A program made the translations under genes and the position numbers. A stretch of DNA of 64,000 nt from Leeia oryzae DSM 17879. Lineage in GTDB: Bacteria > Pseudomonadota > Gammaproteobacteria > Burkholderiales > Leeiaceae. Below the pieces are notes generated by a model, which had not been told where the DNA came from, searched no databases, and saw only the letters and a list, made by a program, of their open reading frames with translations. This document shows, one piece after another, positions 37,701-47,574 of this stretch. Position 1 is the stretch's first letter; each line of letters starts with the position of its first letter. The stretch covers positions 62,001 through 126,000 of the forward strand of contig NZ_AQXU01000014.1 of NCBI RefSeq assembly GCF_000376945.1, written 5' to 3'.

Positions 37701-38087
37701 AGGATTCACGCCTGTTTCAATAAGCTCCTCTGCTTGTCTTTCTACCCTGTTCTGTCATTACGCCTGGTTTACTTTTGTGCTTCGATGGTGCCGTTCCTGA
37801 CATGTGTCATCTGATGTCATGTTTCCGCTAACTAGCCCCCATAAAAAGTCTTGTACCTGCATTTCTCATTTGCCTGGCTTGGCAAGGGCGAGCATGGCCT
37901 TGCCAAGGTACGGATTTGCAGCCAATCACTAGCCCAGACTGCCGATATGCTCAATGTTTGAGCGAGCGCATACTCCCTCCAAAAATATCCGGTAATCTTG
38001 ATTGGGTGTGCTATATCTAATAGGGCTTTGGTGTGTGAGATTGCGCGCCTTGTGTATTTATTGGATATCCTCAGAGGATAATTAGGC
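37701..38087. other. Intergenic region after tRNA-Leu with a strong inverted repeat
   Basis: No gene is supported. CTTGGCAAGG (37878-37887) and its complement CCTTGCCAAG (37898-37907) flank 10 bases. An AGAGGAT ribosome-binding site for the PAS gene lies near the right end. Confidence 0.5.
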
Positions 38088-39500
38088 GTGTATATGACTC
38101 AGGTTGAACCGGTAATGACGTACCCTGACAGTTGCAAAGAAATGTTTGATAGTGGAGACAAGCTGGGCCTTGGGATGATTCTGCAGGACGCACATGGTGC
38201 CGCGTATGCCTGGAATCAGTTAGCCACTGCATGGTTCGGCAATCATGTTTCTGCCATTGTGGGGTCAGCAGATTTCCCGCCCAATACCTTCCTGACAGAT
38301 GAAGTAGGTCGAGCCCTGAGCAAAGAGCTATTGCCTGGCAACTTGTGCGTCAAGCATAAGCAAAACCAGCCCACCCGGCTGATCTCGTGCATGACAGAAG
38401 GTCAGGCTGCGCGCTGGTATGAAATGTATGCCGAGCTGCATACATCCGATTCGGTAGCAGAACCCTTATCCTTTTTAACCGTGATTCGCCCTGTGGAGCG
38501 AAGCGTAGCCGATCAGGCGCGCATGCAAGGCAGTCATTTGCTGGCCTCGGCCTCTACAGATGCGGTCATGTTGCTGGATAAAGAACAAAAGATTTGTCTT
38601 GCCAACCGGGCATGTGATCGTATGTTCTGGCAACCTAGCCAGTTAATTATCGGTTTGCCATTGCAAGACATATGGCTGGACAAGCATGCCTGGCAACAGA
38701 TTCAGGCTGCGCTGACCAAAGTTTATGCCGGGAGTTCGCAGCACGTGGTCAGCTGGAATGAAATCAACCGTTTGGGCTCACGTTGTCTGGATATCCGGTT
38801 TACCCCTTCATTCAGCATGAACGGCGAGATGGACGGAGTGGTGATTTCCATTCGTGACATCACCGAATCGACACAACGTCTGCGGATGATGGGGCAGATT
38901 CAGAAATTAACCAAAATAGGTTCATGGCTGCTGTTCCCCAGCCTGGAAAACGGTTTCTGGGATGACATGACGTATCAGCTACATGGATTGGCAAGCAACA
39001 GCATCATTCCTTCGCTCGCATGTGCCGAACTGTTCTATGAACCCCGGCATGCAAGGCAATTTACCGATCTAGTCAACCGGTGCATGACCGAGGGTACTCC
39101 GTTCGAGATGGACCTGAAACTGGTCAAGGAACAGGTAGAAGGAAACTGGTTACATGTAACCGGTGCGCCTGAGTGGCGTGACAACCGCATTGTCAAAGTC
39201 ATAGGTACATTTCAGGAGGTTACCAAGCAGCGCGCCTTGAATGAGCAGCTGTCACTCGCCGCGTTATTGTTCGAGACCACCAGTGATCCGGTTGCAATTG
39301 CCGACGCAGACAAGATTGTCGTTGCCGTTAACCCCCGTTTTGAGCAGCTTGTGAACATCGATATCGGCAGGGTGCTGGGTGCGAGTGTGTCCAGTGTGGC
39401 AAACCTGTTGGCCAAAGAGGAACACATCGTCAGGGAGCCTGCCATCCGGGTAATTTCGGACGCAAACGGTATGCCGCTGCATCATGTTGTTATCTGGTAA
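38088..39500 (+). CDS. Multi-PAS protein without output domain
   Basis: At least three PAS-like modules are visible (about 155-265 with DKEQKICLANRACDRMF and GVVISIRDITE; 275-375 with TGAPEWRDNRIVKVIGTFQEVT; 385-470 starting LFETTSDPVAIADADKIVVAVNPRFEQL). The last one ends abruptly and no GGDEF, EAL or kinase domain follows, which suggests loss of an output domain or a stand-alone sensor partner. The start may be GTG 38088 or ATG 38094. Confidence 0.65.
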   Translation: MYMTQVEPVMTYPDSCKEMFDSGDKLGLGMILQDAHGAAYAWNQLATAWFGNHVSAIVGSADFPPNTFLTDEVGRALSKELLPGNLCVKHKQNQPTRLISCMTEGQAARWYEMYAELHTSDSVAEPLSFLTVIRPVERSVADQARMQGSHLLASASTDAVMLLDKEQKICLANRACDRMFWQPSQLIIGLPLQDIWLDKHAWQQIQAALTKVYAGSSQHVVSWNEINRLGSRCLDIRFTPSFSMNGEMDGVVISIRDITESTQRLRMMGQIQKLTKIGSWLLFPSLENGFWDDMTYQLHGLASNSIIPSLACAELFYEPRHARQFTDLVNRCMTEGTPFEMDLKLVKEQVEGNWLHVTGAPEWRDNRIVKVIGTFQEVTKQRALNEQLSLAALLFETTSDPVAIADADKIVVAVNPRFEQLVNIDIGRVLGASVSSVANLLAKEEHIVREPAIRVISDANGMPLHHVVIW

Positions 39501-39544
39501 TAGCAGATAAACCTGCCGCTACACGCTGTTGAAGTAAGCCCTAA

Positions 39545-39580
39545 AACAAAGGCCTCCCGGATATCCGGGAGGCCTTTGTT
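39545..39580. terminator. 36-bp perfect palindromic terminator
   Basis: AACAAAGGCCTCCCGGAT and its exact complement abut without a spacer, ending in TTTGTT; it lies between the convergent PAS and rne genes. Confidence 0.75.
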
Positions 39581-39662
39581 CATGCTCGGTATTGTCTGTG
39601 CCAATTGACCAAGATCAGCCAAGGGGGCAAACCCCCAGTGGCAAATCTGGTGCTCTTAGCAA

Positions 39663-42548
39663 TCAGGCATCATCACCGGCTTGAGTTTCAACTTGCTGCA
39701 GTGTCGTATCCTGTTCGGCTTTAGGCTGGCGAGGGCGACGACGTGGTGTTTTAGGTTTGGCAACCGGCACCACCACAACTTCTTCAACCACTTCAACTTT
39801 CTTCGCCGTATCGGTTTCCACCAGTTGCAGGCTTTCTGCTACCGGTTCAGCCGGTTTCTGTGGGCGACGGCGGGTTGTGGTGCGACGAGGTTTGGCAGGC
39901 GCTTCTTCTGCAACCACTGCTTCAGCTGCCACGGTAGATGCTACTGTCACGACTTCTTCAGCAACTGGTGCAGCCGCTTCCGTTACCGCCGGTGTTTCTG
40001 CCACAACCTCTGCAACAGGTACAGCCACAGCGACAGGTACTTCGGTAACCACCGGGGTTTCATCCACCACGACTGGTGCAGGCATTGCCACTGGCTCGGC
40101 TTTTACAACTACAGGTGCAGGGGCTTCTGCAGGCACGGCAACCACCTCGGCAGTTACCTCGGACACAACCACTTCAGCGGCTTTGGCCGGTTCTGCGGCG
40201 ACAGTTTCTGTCACTGCTTTTACCACTGGCGCGGCGACAACGGGCGCAGGGGCTTCTGCTGCTTGCACTTCAGGTGCTTCATTGCCAGATGCTTGTACAT
40301 TGGCTGTCGTACCTTCTGCCGGGCGATCCTTGCGATCTCCACGACGGTTACGGCGGCGACGGCTTCCGGTACGGCCTTCCTGATCCTGCTGGGCCTGACC
40401 GGCTTCATTACCTTGGGCAATGGCCGTTTCGTCTATTGCCACTTTGGCATTAGCGGCTTCTTGCTGCTGTTGTTGCTGTTTTTGATCCCGGTTTTCGCGA
40501 TCCTGGCGATTATTGCGGTTACGGTTATTACCGCTACCCGCATTTTCGCGGTCAGTGTTTTGTTCTGCACGAGGTTCGCGGCGACGGTTATTGCCTTCTT
40601 CGCCTTTATTGGCACGATTCTCATCGTTCTGACGATTGCGGTTCTCATCCTGACGGTTGTTACGCCCACCCGCATTCTGGTTTTCACGTTCACCACGCTC
40701 ACCGCGTTCGCCACGGTTGTTGCGGTCACCACGTTCACCACGACCATTGCGGTTGTTACGTTCGCCATTATTGCGGCCACGACGGGCTGGTTCAGCCTGT
40801 TTGGCGACGGGTTTGGTTTCCTGAATGGCAGCCGTTTCGCCTTTCAGCCAGTTAATGATACGTGCAAAGAAGCCTGGTTTCTGAGGCGTGGCAGCAGCAC
40901 TGGCAGTTGCACGTGGAGCACGGTCAGCCATTACAGGGGCCGGCTGGTCTGGTGCAAAGTGCTGTACCGCAGCTTGTTGGCGAGCTTCCACTTTCTGTTT
41001 CTGGCTCACTGGCGCTTCTACGTCTTCAGATGGGCGTTCCATCAGTTTGTAGCTTGGCAGATCATCGTCTGTATGGTTCAGGTCATCATGACGCAGACGG
41101 TTGATCTTGTAGTTTGGCGTTTCCAGGTGCGTATTCGGAATCAGCACCACATTGACCTTCAAACGGGCTTCAATCGCATAGATCTCGGCGCGTTTTTCAT
41201 TCAGCAGGAAGGTAGCCACATCAACGGGTACTTGTGCATGCACGGCACCAGTGTTTTCCTTCATGGCCTCTTCTTGCAGAATACGCAAGATGTGCAGTGC
41301 GGAAGACTCGGTACCACGGATAAAGCCGGTACCATGACAGCGCGGACAAGGCATGTGTGCAGACTCACCCAAGCTTGGCTGCAAACGCTGACGAGACAGT
41401 TCCAGCAGGCCAAAACGGGAAATTTTGCCGTATTGCACACGGGCACGGTCATGATGCAGCGCATCTTTCAGGCGGTTTTCGACTTCGCGCTGGTTCTTCG
41501 GGTTTTCCATGTCGATAAAATCGATCACGATCAAACCGCCCAAATCGCGCAGACGCAGCTGACGGGCAATCTCGTCTGCCGCTTCCAGGTTTGTGTTAAG
41601 CGCGGTGGTTTCAATGTCACCACCACGGGTTGCACGTGCAGAGTTCACGTCAATCGATACCAGTGCTTCGGTATGGTCGATCACGATGGCGCCGCCAGAC
41701 GGCAGGCTCACTTCACGGCGATACGCGGTTTCAATCTGGTGTTCGATCTGGAAACGGGAGAACAGTGGGACGTCGTCCTTGTACAGTTTGACGCGGTTCA
41801 CATTGCCAGGCATGACATGGCTCATGAACTGGCGCGCCTGTTCGTACAGGGTTTCGGTATCAATCAGGATTTCGCCGATTTCAGGCTGGAAGTAATCACG
41901 AATCGCACGGATAACCAGGCTGGATTCCTGATAAATCAGGAATGCGCCGCTCTGGGCATGGGCGGCACCTTCAACGGCGCTCCACAATTGCAGCAGGTAG
42001 TTCAAGTCCCATTGCAGTTCTTCCAGATTGCGGCCAATGGCAGCAGTGCGGCCAATGACGCTCATGCCGTTTGGTGATTCCAGCTGATCCAGCAAGGCGC
42101 GCAACTCGTTGCGCTCTTCACCTTCGATACGACGGGAAACACCACCACCACGCGGGTTGTTAGGCATCAAGACCAGATAACGGCCGGCCAGGCTGATAAA
42201 GGTCGTCAGTGCGGCACCTTTGTTGCCACGCTCGTCCTTATCCACCTGGACAATGACTTCCATGCCTTCTTTCAAGGCATCCTGAATGCGGGCGCGGTGA
42301 TCTGTACCTGGCAGGAAATACGAACGGGCCACTTCCTTGAATGGCAGGAAGCCATGGCGTTCCTGACCGTAGTCTACAAATGCAGCTTCCAGACTAGGCT
42401 CGATGCGGGTGATAACACCCTTGTAGATATTGCTTTTGCGTTGTTCTTTGCCAACGGTTTCAATATCAAGATCGATCAGTTTCTGACCGTCAACGATGGC
42501 AACGCGCAGCTCTTCAGCTTGCGTTGCGTTAAATAACATTCTTTTCAT
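39663..42548 (-). CDS. rne: Ribonuclease E
   Basis: RNase E is the essential endonuclease that drives mRNA decay and rRNA/tRNA processing. The catalytic half is intact: S1 domain after KSNIYKGVITRIEPSLEAAFV, metal-binding Asp residues in SIDVNSARATRGGDIE and GGLIVIDFIDM, and the Zn-link CPRCHGTG. The C-terminal 430 residues are disordered: an Arg/Asn/Gly-rich RNA-binding stretch with a Q-run, then an Ala/Val/Glu/Pro-rich segment and a basic tail (RRTTTRRRPQ, TPRRRPRQPK). GGGGAAA precedes ATG 42548. Confidence 0.95.
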   Translation of the reverse strand: MKRMLFNATQAEELRVAIVDGQKLIDLDIETVGKEQRKSNIYKGVITRIEPSLEAAFVDYGQERHGFLPFKEVARSYFLPGTDHRARIQDALKEGMEVIVQVDKDERGNKGAALTTFISLAGRYLVLMPNNPRGGGVSRRIEGEERNELRALLDQLESPNGMSVIGRTAAIGRNLEELQWDLNYLLQLWSAVEGAAHAQSGAFLIYQESSLVIRAIRDYFQPEIGEILIDTETLYEQARQFMSHVMPGNVNRVKLYKDDVPLFSRFQIEHQIETAYRREVSLPSGGAIVIDHTEALVSIDVNSARATRGGDIETTALNTNLEAADEIARQLRLRDLGGLIVIDFIDMENPKNQREVENRLKDALHHDRARVQYGKISRFGLLELSRQRLQPSLGESAHMPCPRCHGTGFIRGTESSALHILRILQEEAMKENTGAVHAQVPVDVATFLLNEKRAEIYAIEARLKVNVVLIPNTHLETPNYKINRLRHDDLNHTDDDLPSYKLMERPSEDVEAPVSQKQKVEARQQAAVQHFAPDQPAPVMADRAPRATASAAATPQKPGFFARIINWLKGETAAIQETKPVAKQAEPARRGRNNGERNNRNGRGERGDRNNRGERGERGERENQNAGGRNNRQDENRNRQNDENRANKGEEGNNRRREPRAEQNTDRENAGSGNNRNRNNRQDRENRDQKQQQQQQEAANAKVAIDETAIAQGNEAGQAQQDQEGRTGSRRRRNRRGDRKDRPAEGTTANVQASGNEAPEVQAAEAPAPVVAAPVVKAVTETVAAEPAKAAEVVVSEVTAEVVAVPAEAPAPVVVKAEPVAMPAPVVVDETPVVTEVPVAVAVPVAEVVAETPAVTEAAAPVAEEVVTVASTVAAEAVVAEEAPAKPRRTTTRRRPQKPAEPVAESLQLVETDTAKKVEVVEEVVVVPVAKPKTPRRRPRQPKAEQDTTLQQVETQAGDDA

Positions 42549-43650
42549 GTGTTTCCCCGCGCGCTAATCTTGCACGGGCGGATTGCTACCGACTGTTCTG
42601 GCCGTTGCAGAGGCAACTGGCACTACCGACAACCAGACTCGGTGCCACGTATCGCGGCACGACAATCAAATAAAACGTGATAACAATCCTGGTATCTGTC
42701 ATTCCCTACACAACAATCCGGCAGCGATGCCGTATCAGGCTGATGCATGTACGCGAAGGCAGGACAATCACCAAAGTGATGTTGCGCAGCGGTCTTGTCA
42801 TTCAGGTGTAGCGAAGCAGCAATGCATGACTGATGGACAGGTTGAGTTGCATCAGTCTTGCGGTTGTCAGTCTTTAACGAGAACACATCATGTACCGGTT
42901 TTTCCAGAGACTGGAACAACCGGCAATTGAAACATGATCAAGCCGTTCTGGCGGCAAAAGGACATCGCCAGAGCTGCAGGGGCCAGTTTCGGAGTGTATC
43001 TTTCTCTTTGTTCTTTCACAGGGCGCTATACCACAGCAATCAACCTGTATCCGTCACCACAGTGTGGCCGTTTGTTCGAGCCATGCTCGATTTACCTGCA
43101 AGAGGGCAGGGCCTGACATCATTGCTTGTCTTTTTCCGGCGCAGAGCAACACGGAGATGAACAAACAGGTCTTGAAATCAAGATCGGATCAGGCCGGTAA
43201 ACCGGCTGGTCTCTATTTAGTAGAGAAAAATTTAAACAACTCTAAACCATAGGCCAAACATGCCCATGATGCGCTTGGTGTCTCAACCAGACCATCAACC
43301 GCGCAATGAATTATCGCGGGTGCGTTAGCGCGCAAAATATTACGATCACTACTTCAATCAGTGCAGGCGAGTGACGTTAGCCTTGCATGCGTATTCCCCG
43401 GTTGGGGTCGTCTCTGAAAACTTCTGGTCTTCGAGACGATGCTCGTTTAGCAGCGTGCGAGCTACTGGCCTAGCGAATTTAAAATTCCTGATTTCCAAGC
43501 TATAAGAACCTGAGCTGCAGGGGGATGAACCGACAAATCGCGAAAATCATCAGCCTGTTATTTGCAAAATGGCAAATTTTACCTAAGGCACTACATGGGT
43601 TCAGTTGTATACTGTCCCCAATTTTACAGCAGACATTTCAAGAAATATAA
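42549..43650. other. 1.1-kb gene-free region between divergent rne and rluC
   Basis: No coding region is convincing. Hairpins include GACTGATG/CATCAGTC (42828-42857, 14-nt loop), TCGTCTC/GAGACGA (43408-43439) and CTCTA/TAGAG (43211-43225). In other bacteria rne has a long 5' leader that RNase E uses to control its own message, and rne/rluC share the divergent spacer; the same is inferred here. A small RNA inside cannot be excluded. Confidence 0.6.
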
Positions 43651-44706
43651 ATGGCTAATACCAGTCGAGAAATCAAAGAGCGTCGCAAACAGGCGGATAA
43701 ACCGAAAACTGTTGCGAACCATAGTATAAGCAATAAGTCATTACCGCGTAAAGAAAACCTTGTGGTCTCCCATGTGGTGGTCGACGAGGAAGAAGCTGGC
43801 CAGCGTCTGGACAACTTTTTGATGAAGCGTTTGAAGGGCGTGCCCAAGAGCCGTATCTATCGGATTATCCGGGGTGGCGAGGTGCGGATTAACGGTAAGC
43901 GCTCGGATGTGAGTTACCACATTGCCAAGGGAGACGAGGTACGGATTCCGCCTGTGCGCGTAGCAGAACCTGGCCAGAAACCGGCCGAGCATACCGGGGC
44001 AACGGTGGATTTTGATATCCTCTATGAAGACGAGGCGCTGCTGGTGATCAATAAACCGGCTGGCCTGGCCGTGCATGGTGGCAGTGGTATTTCCCGCGGC
44101 GTGATCGAACAACTGCGCCAGCAACGCCCGACGGCGAAATTCCTTGAGCTAGTGCATCGTTTGGACCGAGAGACATCCGGTATCTTGCTGGTTGCCAAAA
44201 AGCGGTCTGCGCTGGTCAAGCTGCACGAGATGATTCGCCAGGGCGAAACCGACAAGCGATATTTTGCACTGGCGATCGGCCAGTGGCAAAAGCAGACCGT
44301 CCATGTCAAAGCACCTTTGCATAAGTTCCTGTTACCGAACGGTGAACGAAGGGTTCGGGTGGAGGCTGGCGCCCAGGCGTCCCATACTGTGTTTCGCTTG
44401 CAAAAGAAGTGGGCCGATTTTGCATTGCTGGAGGCCGAGTTGAAAACCGGCCGTACGCACCAGATCCGGGTGCATTTGCAGCACGAAGGGCATCCCATCG
44501 CCGGGGATGACAAATATGGCGATTTCACCCTGAACAAGCAATTGCAAAAACAGGGGCTGAAACGCATGTTCCTGCATGCATGGCAAATGAAGCTGAAGCA
44601 TCCGGTCACCGGAGAGCCGATGGTGTTCCAGGCTGCCTTGCCGCCTGAGTTACAAAGTTTTGTCGATAAACTCGACCGTGCAAAAGAGGAGCATCATGCC
44701 GGCTGA
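43651..44706 (+). CDS. rluC: 23S rRNA pseudouridine synthase RluC
   Basis: RluC makes pseudouridines 955, 2504 and 2580 in 23S rRNA. An S4 domain (about 55-105, GQRLDNFLMKRLKGVPKSRIY) precedes the catalytic domain with HRLDRETSGILLVAKK (catalytic Asp) and LKTGRTHQIRVH. It overlaps the next gene by 11 bases. Confidence 0.9.
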   Translation: MANTSREIKERRKQADKPKTVANHSISNKSLPRKENLVVSHVVVDEEEAGQRLDNFLMKRLKGVPKSRIYRIIRGGEVRINGKRSDVSYHIAKGDEVRIPPVRVAEPGQKPAEHTGATVDFDILYEDEALLVINKPAGLAVHGGSGISRGVIEQLRQQRPTAKFLELVHRLDRETSGILLVAKKRSALVKLHEMIRQGETDKRYFALAIGQWQKQTVHVKAPLHKFLLPNGERRVRVEAGAQASHTVFRLQKKWADFALLEAELKTGRTHQIRVHLQHEGHPIAGDDKYGDFTLNKQLQKQGLKRMFLHAWQMKLKHPVTGEPMVFQAALPPELQSFVDKLDRAKEEHHAG

Positions 44707-45370
44707 TACGCATCGTCCTTTTGATCTGGTCGTTTTTGACTGGGATGGCACGCTGATGGACTCTACAGCCGCCATTGTGCAGGCATTGCAGCTTGCGTTT
44801 GAGCGCATGGGGCTGCCAGTACCGGAGAAGAAAGCATGCCAGCATGTGATCGGACTGGGGCTGATTGATGCCATGGCTTATCTGGCACCTGCCCTGGCCG
44901 AGACAGACCACAAGCAGATTGCGGTGCATTATCGGGAAGCCTATTTTGCAACCTCGCAAACTCTGGTGTTGTACGATGGGGCTAACGCACTATTAGATGA
45001 GCTGGAGCAACAGGGCTATTATCTGGCGGTTGCTACCGGGAAGTCCCGTCGCGGGCTGAATGAAGCACTTGAGGTGAGCGGGCTGCAGAACCGGTTTCAT
45101 GCCACGCGATGTGCAGATGAAAGCTTTTCCAAACCCAACCCGGCCATGCTGTTTGATGTCATGGACCGGGTGGGTGTGTCATCTGCCAGAACGATCATGA
45201 TTGGGGATACGACCCACGATTTGCGCATGGCAGAAGCTGCGGGAACCGCTGCACTTGGATTAACGCATGGTGCGCATGATCTGGCGGCATTGCAAGCTGT
45301 GCCACATCTGGCCATACTGGATGATCTGCCTGCCATTCAACAGTGGCTGAAGGCTTACCGCCCGGGTTGA
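44696..45370 (+). CDS. HAD-family phosphatase, phosphoglycolate phosphatase-like
   Basis: HAD motif I is FDWDGTLMDS with the nucleophile Asp; motif II is VATGKS; motif IV is IGDTTHDLRMAEAAG. The helical cap after motif I fits the Gph/PpaX group. ATG 44696 follows GAGGAG inside the end of rluC, so translation is probably coupled. Confidence 0.8.
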   Translation: MPADTHRPFDLVVFDWDGTLMDSTAAIVQALQLAFERMGLPVPEKKACQHVIGLGLIDAMAYLAPALAETDHKQIAVHYREAYFATSQTLVLYDGANALLDELEQQGYYLAVATGKSRRGLNEALEVSGLQNRFHATRCADESFSKPNPAMLFDVMDRVGVSSARTIMIGDTTHDLRMAEAAGTAALGLTHGAHDLAALQAVPHLAILDDLPAIQQWLKAYRPG

Positions 45371-45406
45371 ACAGCGCAGCTTAACCATATTCAAAGGAGG
45401 CGTGCC

Positions 45407-45793
45407 ATGATTGATCATACCGGTGTTGTTGTCAGCGATCTGCAGCGCAGCAAACTGTTTTATCAGGAGGCGCTAGCTCCGATTCACTACCGTTTGCTGA
45501 TGGAGTTTCCAAAGTCGGTGACTGGTCATACAGATGTGGCCGGTTTTGGCGAACCGCCCAAACCCGACTTCTGGATCAGCCAAGGGACGCCGAATTCACC
45601 AAGAATCCATATTGCCTTTACCGCAGCAACGCGGTTGCAAGTGGATTCGTTTTACGCTGCTGCGTTGGCTGCTGGTGGCGAAGATAACGGTGCGCCTGGT
45701 TTAAGGCCCCATTATCATCCAGACTATTATGGTGCTTTTGTACTGGATCCGGACGGCCACAATATCGAAGTGGTTTGCCATCATCCTGAGTAA
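45407..45793 (+). CDS. VOC/glyoxalase-family protein
   Basis: The beta-alpha-beta-beta-beta fold pattern is clear: MIDHTGVVVSDLQRSKLFYQ at the start and YYGAFVLDPDGHNIEVVCH at the end, with candidate metal ligands His4 and the final Glu. GGAGG precedes the start. The reaction is unknown. Its stop overlaps the next start (TAATG). Confidence 0.8.
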   Translation: MIDHTGVVVSDLQRSKLFYQEALAPIHYRLLMEFPKSVTGHTDVAGFGEPPKPDFWISQGTPNSPRIHIAFTAATRLQVDSFYAAALAAGGEDNGAPGLRPHYHPDYYGAFVLDPDGHNIEVVCHHPE

Positions 45794-46179
45794 TGCGTAT
45801 GTCGGAATCTTTTTTGCACGTTGTGTGTCTGTCGGAAGACGTCAAGGAAAAGGGTAAGGCCGTCCGGTTTATGGTGGCTTACCAGGGGAAAATCAAGCCT
45901 GCTTTTGTGATTCGCTACCATGGGCAAGTGTACGGCTACCTGAACCAGTGCGCCCATCAGCCTGTGGAGATGGACTGGCAGTTGGGCGAGTTCTGGGGAC
46001 TGGATCACGCGACGCTGGTGTGCTCCATGCATGGTGCCGGTTATTTGCCCGATAGCGGCATGTGCATCATGGGGCCTTGCAAAGGCGCACGTTTGATACA
46101 GGTGCCGGTGCTGCAAAAAGAAGACGGCCAGATTTATTGTGAGTGGGAAGTGACGGAAGACCATGCAACTGCCTGCTGA
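45793..46179 (+). CDS. Rieske-type [2Fe-2S] protein
   Basis: The cluster motifs C-x-H (NQCAHQPVEMDW) and C-x2-H (LVCSMHGAGY) are intact, in a 128-residue stand-alone ferredoxin-like protein. The gene starts on the stop of the VOC gene and is followed by sppA, an arrangement also seen in related betaproteobacteria. ATG 45799 is an alternative start. Confidence 0.8.
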   Translation: MRMSESFLHVVCLSEDVKEKGKAVRFMVAYQGKIKPAFVIRYHGQVYGYLNQCAHQPVEMDWQLGEFWGLDHATLVCSMHGAGYLPDSGMCIMGPCKGARLIQVPVLQKEDGQIYCEWEVTEDHATAC

Positions 46180-46254
46180 TCAGCGGTTGGCATGACATGA
46201 CCAAGATCATCGCTGTTAAAACAACCTATTTGGATATCGGGAAAAACAGACGCA

Positions 46255-47220
46255 ATGTTGAATGAACAAACACCTGAGCAAGGTCAGCCATCGTCATGGG
46301 AGCGTAAAGTCCTGGAAAATCTGGTTCAGGACCTGGTCAGAGAGCAAAAAGCCAAACGGCGCTGGTCGATTTTCTTTCGGCTGGTTTGGTTGGGGTTTCT
46401 GGGGCTGATTGCGTTAATGGTGTTTGGTGCCATGTCAGACTCGGATGCGCCGGTGACATATAAGGCACATACTGCGGTTGTCCGGCTGGATGGGGTGATC
46501 GCCGCCAATGAAGAGGCCAATGCAGAGTCTATTGGCAAGGCACTGCAAAAAGCATTTGATGCACCCAATACCAAAGGGGTGATTCTCAAGATCAACAGCC
46601 CAGGCGGCAGCCCGGTACAGGCGGGAATGATTCATGATGAAATCCTGCGCTTGCGCAAATTGCATCCGGCGATTCCGCTCTATGCTGTCATCGAAGATAT
46701 CTGCGCGTCGGGCGGATATTATGTGGCAGTGGCTGCAGACCGGATTTATGTCGACAAGGCCAGTCTGGTCGGGTCCATCGGCGTGCTCATGGACGGTTTT
46801 GGCTTCACGGGCACGATGGATAAGCTGGGCGTAGAGCGTCGTCTGATTACGGCAGGTGAAAACAAAGGGTTCATGGATCCGTTTTCGCCCTTGAGTGCCA
46901 AACAGCAGACGTATGCCAAAGAGATGCTGGCGGAAATTCATCAGCAGTTTATCGGGGTTGTGAAAGAAGGACGAGGGAATCGCCTCAAGAACGACCCTCA
47001 GCTTTTCAGTGGCCTTGTCTGGAATGGTGCCAAGAGTATCGAGCTTGGGCTGGCTGACGGATTGGGGAATGTGGGATCGGTATCGCGCGATGTGATCAAG
47101 GCGGCTGATCTGGTGGATTACACGCCAAAGGACTCTCTGGCTGCGCGCCTGGCCAAACAGGCTGGGGTAAGGTTCAGTCAAGGGGTACAGAGTTTATCCG
47201 ACCAACGGACTTTGCGTTAA
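46255..47220 (+). CDS. sppA: Signal peptide peptidase SppA (S49 family)
   Basis: A membrane helix at about 43-63 anchors a periplasmic S49 domain. The nucleophile Ser lies in ICASGGYYVA, after KINSPGGSPVQ, and the general-base Lys is expected in AGENKGFMDPF. The 321-residue form is the short, single-domain type. It degrades cleaved signal peptides. Confidence 0.85.
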   Translation: MLNEQTPEQGQPSSWERKVLENLVQDLVREQKAKRRWSIFFRLVWLGFLGLIALMVFGAMSDSDAPVTYKAHTAVVRLDGVIAANEEANAESIGKALQKAFDAPNTKGVILKINSPGGSPVQAGMIHDEILRLRKLHPAIPLYAVIEDICASGGYYVAVAADRIYVDKASLVGSIGVLMDGFGFTGTMDKLGVERRLITAGENKGFMDPFSPLSAKQQTYAKEMLAEIHQQFIGVVKEGRGNRLKNDPQLFSGLVWNGAKSIELGLADGLGNVGSVSRDVIKAADLVDYTPKDSLAARLAKQAGVRFSQGVQSLSDQRTLR

Positions 47221-47277
47221 TATTGTCTTTGAGCTAGACTAAAGGCAAGAACTGTTATACCCGATGGAGTTACGGCT

Positions 47278-47487
47278 ATGAGTACAATTACTGCTGACTT
47301 GGGCACTGTCCAAAGCGCAGCCCAGATTTATGCGTTCAAGCAGGCTGAAGCCGCATCGGCCAGCCAGGTTAAGACGCTGCTGGAAAGCTTGCCATCTTCA
47401 TCTGGCTCGACACAGACGCAAGCGCAAGAAGCGCCACAGTATGTCAACCCGGATAATCTGGGTCAGAATATTGATATCAAAATATAA
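47278..47487 (+). CDS. YjfB-like putative motility protein
   Basis: The 69-residue protein fits the YjfB family (small proteins linked to motility): an Ala/Gln-rich helix, then QYVNPDNLGQNIDIKI at the end. GGAG precedes ATG 47278. Function unknown. Confidence 0.55.
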   Translation: MSTITADLGTVQSAAQIYAFKQAEAASASQVKTLLESLPSSSGSTQTQAQEAPQYVNPDNLGQNIDIKI

Positions 47488-47536
47488 TTGACGAGCGGTA
47501 GGGTCAGACCAAAGGTCGCCTGCTTGTTTATCCAAT

Positions 47537-47568
47537 AAAAAAACCACTCGCGTTCGAGTGGTTTTTTT
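47537..47568. terminator. Bidirectional intrinsic terminator
   Basis: AAAAAAACCACTCG pairs with CGAGTGGTTTTTTT around a 4-nt loop, between the convergent yjfB-like and DUF4936 genes. Confidence 0.9.
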
Positions 47569-47574
47569 ATTGCG

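Noticed and set aside
39681-42077. An open frame of about 800 codons on the + strand opposite rne
   Set aside because: It is antisense to the conserved RNase E coding sequence and its translation (Cys/His/Phe-rich) has no recognisable domain; codon bias of rne explains the lack of stops.
42583-43252. Several short frames in the rne-rluC spacer
   Set aside because: They overlap one another on both strands, lack ribosome-binding sites and resemble no protein family.
47240-47267. TAAAGGCA...CCCGATGG as a FliA promoter of the yjfB-like gene
   Set aside because: Spacing is 12 rather than 11, the -10 is poor, and the transcript would begin downstream of the ribosome-binding site.
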